A stretch of DNA of 64,000 nucleotides from Phytobacter massiliensis JC163 (GCF_000321045.1 NZ_HE578945.1:1382832-1446831), one strand, 5' to 3'. Shown: positions 30,635-37,312, numbered from the stretch's first letter. Numbers and translations: made by a program. The notes: generated by a model not told the origin, from the letters alone.

Positions 30635-30924
30635 CTAGAAACCGCATCGGCGCATATGACGTGCATCGCGTCGCTGGCGTTCCTGTTTTTGCTGAAAATC
30701 GTGCTTCTGCTGCGCTTCAGCATCATGCAATTTAATGATTTTAAAACGGCTGGTTGATTTATTTCCGGCTAATTGCTCATTACGTTTAGCCGCTGCATTT
30801 GCTGCCAGTTCGCGCGTTTTATAAAAGATTAATCCTTTTGTGCTTCCTTTATAAAGCTACGCAAGGCTGGGTGAAGGTTTTCCGGCCTCCACCAGCACCA
30901 TAGACCATTTAATAAATCGTTCAT
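30635..30924 (-). CDS. Probable tail assembly chaperone (G/T-like) with a -1 frame break
   Basis: Not recognised by sequence; called from position and architecture. ATG 30924 opens a 31-codon frame (MNDLLNGLWCWWRPENLHPA...) ending at 30829. The -1 frame stays open for 66 more codons (GLIFYKTRELAANAAAKRNE...) to the stop at 30635, yet has no start of its own. Shifting -1 at CAAAAGGA joins them into a 96-residue protein. In lambda-type phages the gene just before the tape measure is expressed by programmed -1 frameshifting, the same layout. A missing A in the A-run is the competing explanation. The start lies 7 bp downstream of the stop of the preceding 122-residue gene on the same strand. Confidence 0.5.
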
Positions 30925-30930
30925 CTATAA

Positions 30931-31299
30931 TCATTGTTTATTACCCAATGTAACGTTAAGATAATCATGCACACCACGCTTTACCAAATCAGCAATTTCA
31001 TTTCGTTGATTCATTGCGCGACGCTGTTTAAGAGCTTCTGTTAGGTTTCCTGATTTAAACAATTCTTTTGTGTTATTCAAATCGGGCACAACAATTTCAT
31101 TCAGCACATATTCATATTTATCTTTCTGCGCTGCCGGAATCGTTGCATTCATTTTCTGTGCATAGCGCATACCTTCAATATAATCAGTAAAAATTCGTTT
31201 AGGTTTGACGCCACGATTTGCTACATTTTGGTCTGATGGAACATCTTCAACCCTTTCACCTTTACGCCAAAAAAAGACACCATACTTTTTATCAGTCAT
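30931..31299 (-). CDS. Hypothetical protein upstream of the tail chaperone
   Basis: A 122-residue charged, soluble protein (MTDKKYGVFFWRKGERVEDV...) that I do not recognise. It ends in a TGA that overlaps an ATGA, and the next tail-type frame begins 7 bp later, so translation is probably coupled. Its position, two genes before a tape-measure gene, is where siphophages encode tail-tube or G-type chaperone proteins, but no motif proves this. Confidence 0.65.
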   Translation of the reverse strand: MTDKKYGVFFWRKGERVEDVPSDQNVANRGVKPKRIFTDYIEGMRYAQKMNATIPAAQKDKYEYVLNEIVVPDLNNTKELFKSGNLTEALKQRRAMNQRNEIADLVKRGVHDYLNVTLGNKQ

Positions 31300-31387
31300 T
31301 TTTGATTTCCTCTCTAAGAATCAGGAAAGCCCAAAACATTACAACCATGATTGCAATTGTCATGCTACACTTCCTTCATTTATTTAA

Positions 31388-31702
31388 TTAATTGGATTGT
31401 GTACGTTCGATTGTAAGAGCATCAATCAGGGCTTGCGTTGATTGCATCTTTTCCAGAGTCTCACTTACTTTATTAACGTGACTATTAATCTTGTTTTCAC
31501 CATTATCCCATTGTCCAAACCCCAAATTCGTAACTCCAATACGGTTTAAGTTTGAAACCTCATTATTATATTGACTTAGAAGATTTTGCATTCTCGATTG
31601 TAGCACCTGACTATATTCATTATCATCAATCATTCGGTTTTTATATTTTTGCGGATACATTTTAATTTTCCTATTTTTAAATTTAGATAAAAGAGTGTGC
31701 AT
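31388..31702 (-). CDS. Hypothetical helical protein, island tail operon
   Basis: A 104-residue protein of unknown function, mostly helical and polar (EYSQVLQSRMQNLLSQYNNE). Two in-frame starts both have Shine-Dalgarno sequences: ATG 31702 (AGAGGAAAATCT) and ATG 31660 (AGGAAAATTAAA, giving MYPQKYKNRM and 90 residues). It is the second gene of the minus-strand run RHH - this gene - 122 aa - chaperone - tape measure. Confidence 0.6.
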   Translation of the reverse strand: MHTLLSKFKNRKIKMYPQKYKNRMIDDNEYSQVLQSRMQNLLSQYNNEVSNLNRIGVTNLGFGQWDNGENKINSHVNKVSETLEKMQSTQALIDALTIERTQSN

Positions 31703-31756
31703 AGATTTTCCTCTTTGATTTTGTGAAGTTTAAATGGTATTTATCGTATTATTATT

Positions 31757-31921
31757 TTAAATTGAAATTTCTTTTGATAAGCGACTGATAAGCATCTTAA
31801 TAATTGCATTTCTGCTTAAAGGAATCCCATTTTCTTTCTGGTATTTATTTTTATAACTTTCAATTATCTCTATTTCATCATCTGACAGATATACAGCAAG
31901 CTTATTTTTGCAGTTAGGCAT
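31757..31921 (-). CDS. Small ribbon-helix-helix-type DNA-binding protein
   Basis: A 54-residue gene with a good Shine-Dalgarno (AGAGGATGATTC before ATG). The sequence KLAVYLSDDEIEIIESYKNK followed by GIPLSRNAIIKMLISRL fits the beta-strand, helix, helix pattern of Arc/MetJ/CopG-type repressors (basic strand near residues 6-11, SRNAIIKML second helix). It heads the leftward tail-type operon and is divergent from the 117-residue gene, so the 107-bp gap 31922-32028 is a likely divergent operator. Function is inferred from fold pattern only. Confidence 0.65.
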   Translation of the reverse strand: MPNCKNKLAVYLSDDEIEIIESYKNKYQKENGIPLSRNAIIKMLISRLSKEISI

Positions 31922-32028
31922 GAATCATCCTCTTGTTGTGGCGATGAGTTCATTCTATTATATAGGCATAGTATCAACAAGGGTATTACACCTATATTTC
32001 ACCTACACTCTATCTAAAGGATCAAATT

Positions 32029-32382
32029 ATGATCAAGTCTGTCAACACATCGCCTATAAGCAAAGAAGAAGCACTCTCATTAGTCAAGCAAGCCGAATCT
32101 AACCTGTTGAAAGCAGAGGAAAGGTTAGACTATCTGACCAGAAAAACATATTTAATCCAAATCACAATTAATAATAAAATTTATTTTTTATGTGACGATG
32201 ATTCTTTAAATGAAAAATTCGGCGGGGCAATTAAATTCAAACAAAAATGCGATGCACAACAAGAATTGATGTTTTGGCTAGAACGAATTGATGCGGTCGG
32301 GAATCCAAATCTAAAATGTGAAATTGTGATTGAAAAAGACTTACTTCGAAATTTTATCTCACACACTAAAAAAACAAATTAA
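32029..32382 (+). CDS. Hypothetical protein divergent from the RHH regulator
   Basis: A 117-residue soluble protein (MIKSVNTSPISKEEALSLVK...) with an N-terminal helical segment (about 12-40) and a beta-rich middle (YLIQITINNKIYFLCDDDSL). Not recognised. AAAGGA lies 9 bp before the start. It is the first gene of a rightward run that continues with a lipoprotein. Confidence 0.65.
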   Translation: MIKSVNTSPISKEEALSLVKQAESNLLKAEERLDYLTRKTYLIQITINNKIYFLCDDDSLNEKFGGAIKFKQKCDAQQELMFWLERIDAVGNPNLKCEIVIEKDLLRNFISHTKKTN

Positions 32383-32474
32383 CAAATAACCGCAGTCTTA
32401 TTAATGGAACCGCTAATTACAAACCTGCATGGGTGATTTAACCTAATCGCCCTTCCATCTTCCGGATAAATAAA

Positions 32475-32957
32475 ATGCAAAAACAATCATTCACCATAGC
32501 ATTATGTTTATTGGCTGCTAGTTTAACAGGATGCGCACAACGTAATGCAATTATAGAACATGTCAATGAATTAAAACCCAATCAGAATAAATCTTTGGTA
32601 CTCTCACAAAATGACGATGGATTATTAATCTGTAAAAACGAGCGTGATGAATCTTTCAACTTAGAAATTACTGGTGTTTATCCCGAAATGCTCAATGACA
32701 TTACTTATCTTTACCGCACAGGAACAACATTAAGTGATCCTGACCATCATATTACAGGGCTAATAGAGCAAGGTGAAATAAAAATAGAGGGTGAGAATAT
32801 AGTATTGTACACTGAAATGGTTTCAGCTATACCGCCACAAATCGGATTGATTTATTTTTATAAAAACAAAAATGAGTATTATGCCTTTAAAACAAAGTCC
32901 CCTATAACACCTCATTTAGACAACTTCTTTTTGTGTCATCACGTTACTAAGGGATAG
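32475..32957 (+). CDS. Predicted lipoprotein (island cargo)
   Basis: A 160-residue protein with a lipoprotein signal peptide (MQKQSFTIALCLLAASLTGC, lipidated Cys20), so it is exported and probably outer-membrane anchored. The mature part has no motif I recognise. Codon use is AT-rich as in the rest of the island. Lipoproteins in prophage-like elements often alter the host surface or exclude superinfecting phage, but nothing in the sequence proves this. Confidence 0.7.
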   Translation: MQKQSFTIALCLLAASLTGCAQRNAIIEHVNELKPNQNKSLVLSQNDDGLLICKNERDESFNLEITGVYPEMLNDITYLYRTGTTLSDPDHHITGLIEQGEIKIEGENIVLYTEMVSAIPPQIGLIYFYKNKNEYYAFKTKSPITPHLDNFFLCHHVTKG

Positions 32958-33373
32958 ATGCAGCATAGGAGCACTAAGTGCCTCTCTAAGCCGCTCCTGC
33001 TCCAACCCTACCAATCATACTTTGCTCTGCTTTCCGTTGTCTGGCGGTACGATTCCGGCGCAATCATGCCACTTTTCGCGGTATGGTTCAGCTACATCCA
33101 CACTATCCATCAGCAACATCCGCCGTGCTCACTAAATGATCGACATCTTCACAGAACGCATCAGGAGGCGACGAAGCACAAAGACATGCAATCGCCTTAC
33201 CTGAAGGTTGTTGGCGTTGCTGCTATGGACTGGTGAGCCACACGCTACTTCGAAGCAATCAAGGAAAACTGCACATGCAAAATAATTTTTTGTGCATATT
33301 TATTGATTTCAAGCAAATATCAATAGCCCAAGAAATATATCCATTGAATTTGTAATATAACCACACAATTTAC
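32958..33373. other. Gene-poor, locally GC-richer stretch
   Basis: About 400 bp without a convincing gene. A 92-codon frame starting right after the lipoprotein stop has no Shine-Dalgarno sequence and low-complexity composition unlike a protein. The first 280 bp are richer in GC than the surroundings, suggesting a separate origin or a decayed gene. Confidence 0.4.
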
Positions 33374-33415
33374 ATGCCTATACTACCCCCCCCCATTCAA
33401 ATCAGGAGCACAGAA

Positions 33416-33628
33416 ATGACTAAAGCAGAAACCGAACGCCATTTACGAGGAATTTACCTTGAATGGATTCGTGAAAACATGAACACCAGCCAAAAGGAAT
33501 TATCTTTTCATGCGCATATTTGTCACCTCCCAAATTTTTCAACATTTAGATTTGGTGCAGCCCGTGACTATCAGCAAACGGCGATGTGGGTTAGAGAATG
33601 GAATGAACAAATAGGAATTAACAACTAA
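33416..33628 (+). CDS. Small hypothetical protein (70 aa)
   Basis: ATG 33416 is preceded by AGGAG at a good distance and gives MTKAETERHLRGIYLEWIRE..., 70 residues. An upstream ATG at 33374 lacks a ribosome site. The charged helical protein, ending DYQQTAMWVREWNEQIGINN, is of a size common among satellite or phage early genes. Not recognised. Confidence 0.6.
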   Translation: MTKAETERHLRGIYLEWIRENMNTSQKELSFHAHICHLPNFSTFRFGAARDYQQTAMWVREWNEQIGINN

Positions 33629-33690
33629 TATTTAAAACTAAGCATACGATTATTGATTGCTCGTTTACATTTTGAACATGTATATTTTGT

Positions 33691-33714
33691 ATAAAGCCCC
33701 ACTAGGGGCTTTAT
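33691..33714. terminator. Bidirectional terminator
   Basis: ATAAAGCCCC-ACTA-GGGGCTTTAT is a near-perfect hairpin between two convergent genes, with T-rich flanks on each strand. Confidence 0.75.
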
Positions 33715-33728
33715 GTCTATGCAAGAAA

Positions 33729-34130
33729 TTAATTACCTCCCACCAAGTCCTGGTCATACTTAGTGATTTTACAAGGGTGATTTCCTTTACTGTCAACGAT
33801 ATGAATCTCTTTCTGCAATCCCTCACCTGTATAAATTAATTCAACTGCCCCTTGTGAATATACCTTTGATGAATCTGGTTTACCCTTATCATCATAAACC
33901 ACAGGCGAAAATGTCTCATAATCCGTACTGCCACCATCATTAACATCAAAAGTAGCGGCATAAATTCCTTTTGAATTATCAGACATGACCAACATATCAG
34001 AGAATTTATGCCCCGTGAAATACATAATCTTGTTTTTGACAGTTTCACAGTTAAGGGTGTAATTCTCAGGTGAGCAAAGGGCGGTGCTAGAGGTTGTTGC
34101 AATTAATGCACCAATAATAATTCTTTTCAT
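33729..34130 (-). CDS. Predicted periplasmic protein (island cargo)
   Basis: A 133-residue protein with a short Sec signal peptide (MKRIIIGALIATTSSTALCS). Three cysteines (about residues 19, 29 and 119) could allow a disulfide in the mature protein. The mature part is beta-rich (IYAATFDVNDGGSTDYETFS). Not recognised. It is transcribed leftward on its own, with the bidirectional hairpin at its 3' end. Confidence 0.65.
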   Translation of the reverse strand: MKRIIIGALIATTSSTALCSPENYTLNCETVKNKIMYFTGHKFSDMLVMSDNSKGIYAATFDVNDGGSTDYETFSPVVYDDKGKPDSSKVYSQGAVELIYTGEGLQKEIHIVDSKGNHPCKITKYDQDLVGGN

Positions 34131-34231
34131 TTTTTACCAAAACTAAGGGGGAATTAATACAATATAGTTAATCAATCATACTAAACAAATGAATTAGATT
34201 ATGTAAAAAATGTTTTCAATAATTGCATTAG

Positions 34232-34286
34232 TTGTTCGCTACGCTCACGCCCCTACGGGGCTGGTGGGTGAAGAAAAGGAAGTTTT
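34232..34286 (+). repeat. 55-bp direct repeat, copy B
   Basis: Identical to 30541-30595. Here it continues into a longer inverted repeat: GCTGGTGGGTG at 34260-34270 pairs with CACCCACCAGC about 30 bp later, enclosing an AT-rich loop. The surrounding 34131-34498 has no gene. Confidence 0.8.
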
Positions 34287-34498
34287 AAAACCTCATTCTT
34301 TCCACCCACCAGCGCGGAGCGCAGCAAGGCGAAGCCGCAGCTAAAATCAAAAACAGATACCCGCCGAAATTTGTATTTGTTAACTAGTACAGAAATACAA
34401 TTAATAACCATCACACGCACGCGCGCAACATACCCCACTATGTAACATGTAAGTAAAAACAAAAATGCGCCCCTTAAATTAGAGACGCATTGATTTAT

Positions 34499-34750
34499 TT
34501 AAACAGGTTTTCGAATCACACGATTTTTTGGAGAGCCATCTTTTTCAAAATACCTAGTAGGCCAAATTTCTTGCGGTGAAACTCCTATTGCATTAGCAAT
34601 AATTAATTCGCCTCTAGGCCATTCTCTACTAAGTGCATTTAGCAACGTGCTACTTGATAAACCATTTTCACGGGATAATCCCGCCATACTGATTTTCTTT
34701 TTCTTTAAAGCGGCAAGAATATCCGCTTTGTGCCAGTCTGTTTCCTGCAT
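34499..34750 (-). CDS. Ner-like (Nlp/SfsB family) winged-helix DNA-binding protein
   Basis: ATG 34750 gives an 83-residue protein MQETDWHKADILAALKKKKI..., with the helix-turn-helix ISMAGLSRENGLSSSTLLNA and the end GVSPQEIWPTRYFEKDGSPK typical of the Mu Ner/Nlp family of small phage regulators. The open frame extends 68 codons upstream (including RVRTSVMAVTARESKGSPV), a segment reminiscent of Ash/Icd-type genes of P4-like satellites, but the Ner-size start has GGGGA upstream and fits the family length. It probably controls lytic or early genes of the element. Confidence 0.75.
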   Translation of the reverse strand: MQETDWHKADILAALKKKKISMAGLSRENGLSSSTLLNALSREWPRGELIIANAIGVSPQEIWPTRYFEKDGSPKNRVIRKPV

Positions 34751-35067
34751 ACATGCATCCCCGTGGTGACGATCACGACGAGGTTTGCAGTACCAGCAAA
34801 CAAACAAAACTGGCGAGCCTTTCGACTCCCTCGCCGTGACCGCCATAACTGACGTGCGCACGCGCATCGGCAATTCCTTGCCAATGGTTTTGTTTGTTTG
34901 GGGCTGCAAATCCCCACCAGCGCCTTTTTCACGCTGGCAGAAGGAATTTACCACAAATCGACAACACCCCCAACCCCTAGGGGTGTACCCAACTCACAGT
35001 TCATTCACTTGAACGCCCTTCATTCATCAACCTCTATAAAAAGCATTCCAATGCTTATTTATAGATA
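34751..35067. other. Region upstream of the Ner-like gene
   Basis: No gene I can support with confidence. On the minus strand the Ner frame stays open to 34954 with weak resemblance to satellite-type leader genes. The plus strand has open frames that are probably shadows. A CCCCAACCCCTAGGGGTG stretch occurs near 34970. Confidence 0.3.
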
Positions 35068-35245
35068 GGTGAATGAGTGAATATGAAGGTGAATTTTTGG
35101 TTGAATAATTCAGGTGAATATTCAGGTGAATGAATCGGCCTGTAAGCCCCTCCGCGCCTGGGTTTCGTGGTGAATGAAGGGCTGAATGATTCATGTGAAT
35201 CATTCGGTGAATATTCAGGTGAATTTAATTCGGTCAAATATTCAC
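35068..35245. repeat. GGTGAAT iteron-like array (possible replication origin)
   Basis: At least seven copies of GGTGAAT occur at about 35068, 35088, 35112, 35123, 35168, 35206 and 35217, plus related GTGAAT and TTGAAT copies and one inverted ATTCACC near 35240. Two pairs are spaced exactly 11 bp (CAGGTGAATATTCAGGTGAA), one helical turn. In satellite phage P4 the alpha primase-helicase binds TTCACC-type iterons at ori and crr, so this looks like a satellite-type origin. No alpha gene is present. Confidence 0.6.
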
Positions 35246-35391
35246 CACTCATTCGAATAGGTTGAATGAATTGGTTGAATTATCACCAGCACTCAGCGTA
35301 CAAAAAAAGACCATCTTTAGCCGTTCGAAAACCATTAGCTTAATTTTGGTTATGCCGAAAAACCGCATACCCACAAATCAATCAATGACTT

Positions 35392-35460
35392 AAATCCCCT
35401 GAGTGAAACAACGAATTGCTGTGTGTAGTCTTTGCCCATCTCCCACGATGGGCTTTTTTT
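35392..35460 (+). repeat. Direct repeat copy 2 (rprA 3' part; putative attR of element 1)
   Basis: Identical over 69 bp to RprA nt 37-105, including the terminator hairpin and seven T. The 5' half of rprA is absent (upstream is ATCAATGACTT). It therefore marks the right junction of element 1 and is a promoterless RprA 3' fragment. Confidence 0.85.
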
Positions 35461-35710
35461 CTTTATAAATCAACGTTCATGGGTTTCTGTAGGGACTTAG
35501 GGCAGTAGGCGTGTATCAAACATGTATTAATTTTAAGTGCTGATAGGTATGAACCGGTTGATTAGAAAGGAATTTTGATGTGTATTGCATGTACCATGCA
35601 TAAAAAGAAACAGAACGGTTTTTTGGTAAATGTCAATATTACTTGCTGCCTACATTGCGGGTATCGAAAAGACCCAACAATTCAGTTCAAAAGTCAGTAT
35701 AAGGATGTAT

Positions 35711-35833
35711 ATGACTCAAACAATGTTAAACTTAGATTTCTTAAACACAATCATCGAACCTGCTCGTGAAACTGCTGGTGAATCTCATATCCGAAACGAT
35801 GTATTTCTTTGTCGCATTAAGGATGAAAGGTAG
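35711..35833 (+). pseudogene. N-terminal fragment of a phage antirepressor/Rha-like protein
   Basis: ATG 35711 (AAGGATGTAT before it) encodes 40 residues, MTQTMLNLDFLNTIIEPARE then TAGESHIRNDVFLCRIKDER, followed by a stop. The LDFLNTII-PAR-AGE-xRN-F pattern resembles the start of phage antirepressor or Rha-type proteins, which are far longer. It is therefore most likely a truncated remnant; a one-base shift after KDER would extend the frame slightly. Confidence 0.5.
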
Positions 35834-36147
35834 TTCTACAAAGATTTATGTTATTCCCCTTAATATTTTAAATTCAGTTGTTTGCATTTTAAATTCCTTT
35901 TTGCCCATAGTTATTACATTTAATTTTCCCTGCTCTCACATTATTCATATAAGCAATTTTAGAAGTGTTACAAGCAAGTCATTTTGCTATTACTCCTTGA
36001 ACATTATTCCTAACACTCTCATCAACGTAACTTAATATTTTAAAGTTGTGAAATGTTGCGCAGTCAATCGTCTGCAGGAGCATGTAGTCTCTTTATCAAT
36101 TATATTTTTCATCTTTCAATTTGATGTAACTTTTAAAATTTTTTTAC

Positions 36148-36414
36148 TTATTTCAAGGAATTTTTATATATTGTCTTTTCCTGCCTCATTGTTATTCTTA
36201 TTACTTGCATCAGAAATAGATTAGGTCTTATCTTTATTCTATATGGTGAAACACTTTCATTAATCTCCCATGTTTCACCTGTTAGCCCCTGCCTTCTCTC
36301 AGAGGCGTATTTATTATGGCGCTGTGCTAGTTGTTCTCTTAACTCGTGTACTTCACATGGATAGCGTCAATAGCGAAAGGCTGTAGGGTTTTTATCAAAA
36401 GATAAGTTAACCAT
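36148..36414 (-). pseudogene. Hypothetical gene interrupted by an in-frame TGA
   Basis: From ATG 36414 the frame reads MVNLSFDKNPTAFRY, then TGA (36367-36369), then stays open for 72 codons (RYPCEVHELREQLAQRHNKY...) to TAA at 36148. Composition after the stop looks like real protein. It could be a nonsense-mutated gene of about 88 codons; I do not recognise the family. Confidence 0.4.
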
Positions 36415-36513
36415 CTTTATCCATACTTATTATATAAAGAGAGTTAATAAAAATAATCTTCCTATGATCGCTTACATTCACTTCGGGAGCAACGCTGAAA
36501 GAAAAATAGACAT

Positions 36514-36540
36514 AAAAAAGAGCTATCCATTATAGATAGC
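36514..36540 (-). terminator. Terminator of the element 2 small-gene run
   Basis: On the minus strand GCTATC-tataatg-GATAGC followed by CTTTTTT. It overlaps the last codons of the frame ending at 36530. Confidence 0.65.
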
Positions 36541-36912
36541 CCTTCGTATCAGGTAATAAATTAAGCGAACTAAAATGTTCACCTAGCTCTTCTATTCTCT
36601 CAGCGTCTTCAAGCGTTACATAGCATACGAGAATTAATGTTCAATAATTTTCAATCTAATCAATGCGCCCTTTTCATTAGGGCTAGATTTCAAATAGTGA
36701 AGATTGTTAACCCGATCTATGAAAAGCCTCTTACCGGAGTTGCTGATAAGGAACCACTTAAAAACAACATTATCAAAGTTGTTATGGTAATCAGTGACAT
36801 AATAACTATCACCCTTATAACTGGTTTTAAAGCTATCTTCATCACCGATAGTACAAGGATAGAGGGTGATTGATTCAGCTTTCCACAGCTTAAATAGTGT
36901 TAATATCCCCAT
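36530..36912 (-). CDS. Hypothetical protein, possible frameshift near its end
   Basis: ATG 36912 encodes 92 residues (MGILTLFKLWKAESITLYPC...) to a stop at 36634. The -1 frame immediately continues as TLILVCYVTLEDAERIEELG... to 36530, and has no start of its own. One extra A near GAACATT would join them into about 127 residues ending just inside the terminator. Not recognised. The start lies 1 bp after the stop of the preceding 42-residue gene, indicating an operon. Confidence 0.5.
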
Positions 36913-36913
36913 G

Positions 36914-37042
36914 TCAGTAGTAGCAATAGCCCCCTGTATGGTGAGTTCCGTAACCTCCGTGTATCTGTTGCCCTCCAGAGAAAGCTATAGCAGCAACACA
37001 GAAGAACATCAAAACAAACACTAATACTTTTTTAATTACCAT
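36914..37042 (-). CDS. Small secreted or membrane peptide (42 aa)
   Basis: ATG 37042 with a strong AAGAAGG ribosome site gives MVIKKVLVFVLMFFCVAAIA, a signal-peptide-like hydrophobic segment. It is followed by a Gly/His/Tyr-rich tail (FSGGQQIHGGYGTHHTGGYC YY). Not recognised; the tail composition suggests a small exported or metal-binding peptide. It is coupled to the following gene. Confidence 0.55.
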   Translation of the reverse strand: MVIKKVLVFVLMFFCVAAIAFSGGQQIHGGYGTHHTGGYCYY

Positions 37043-37143
37043 TGGCTAGCCTTCTTCTTATTCAGTTTTTTAATAAGCTCTGGATCAGTAACTTCATTAG
37101 CTGCGTTATTTCCATTATCAATCAAATCATATAGATTGATCAC
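37036..37143 (-). pseudogene. C-terminal gene remnant next to the third att copy
   Basis: A 35-codon frame from a possible GTG at 37143 to TAA at 37036 (VINLYDLIDNGNNAANEVTD...KKLNKKKASQW) with protein-like composition and no Shine-Dalgarno. A stop codon directly precedes the GTG. It overlaps the start of the 42-residue gene by 7 bp. It may be the tail end of a gene cut at the element boundary. Confidence 0.35.
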
Positions 37144-37198
37144 TTATACATTGGCTCTAAGCTGGAAGTGCTTGACCCTCTTGTGTATACAAAAATAA

Positions 37199-37228
37199 TT
37201 TGCCCATCTCCCACGATGGGCTTTTTTT
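37199..37228 (+). repeat. Third copy of the RprA terminator (30 bp; putative distal att)
   Basis: TTTGCCCATCTCCCACGATG through CTTTTTTT is identical to the 3' end of rprA and of the second copy. Similarity stops exactly at the terminator on both sides. It may be the original chromosomal end of rprA or the far att of element 2. Confidence 0.8.
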
Positions 37229-37312
37229 ATCTGCAATTTATTGAACAGGAATATGCGCGCAAAGATATGTAGCCGTAGTAGCAATACACACTCAAAATTA
37301 TTAGCAGGCTAC

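Larger units (their letters stand above)
27394..35460. mobile_element. Element 1: satellite- or prophage-like island integrated in rprA
   Basis: About 8.1 kb of AT-rich DNA lies between two 69-bp direct repeats of the rprA 3' end. It encodes phage tail proteins (tape measure and probable chaperones), ribbon-helix-helix and Ner-like regulators, and lipoprotein or secreted cargo. It also has a GGTGAAT iteron array near the right end and arm-like repeats near the left end. I find no integrase, excisionase, terminase, portal or capsid gene. It may be a phage satellite that relies on a helper, or a decayed one. Boundaries are set by the repeats. Confidence 0.8.
35461..37228. mobile_element. Element 2: second short insertion or remnant at the rprA terminator
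   Basis: About 1.8 kb of AT-rich DNA between the second rprA copy and a third, 30-bp copy of the RprA terminator. It holds a phage-type regulatory gene fragment on the plus strand and a run of small minus-strand genes, several broken. This looks like tandem accretion at the same attachment site, or a deletion relic of a larger element. The stretch 35834-36147 shows no credible gene. Confidence 0.6.

Noticed and set aside
30857-30934. 25-codon frame starting at ATG 30934 overlapping the 122-aa stop
   Set aside because: It ends quickly at TAG and the alternative ATG 30924 opens the frame that joins naturally to the downstream tail-type sequence.
32958-33236. 92-codon frame after the island lipoprotein
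   Set aside because: No Shine-Dalgarno, composition unlike a real protein, no recognisable motif; kept only as a gene-poor stretch.
35055-35252. Minus-strand 65-codon frame with SPEYSP repeats
   Set aside because: The peptide repeats simply reflect translation of the GGTGAAT iterons.
27394-37228. CRISPR array, toxin-antitoxin pair or restriction system in the island
   Set aside because: No regularly spaced repeats with unique spacers, no recognisable toxin or methylase motifs. The iterons are too short and irregular for CRISPR.
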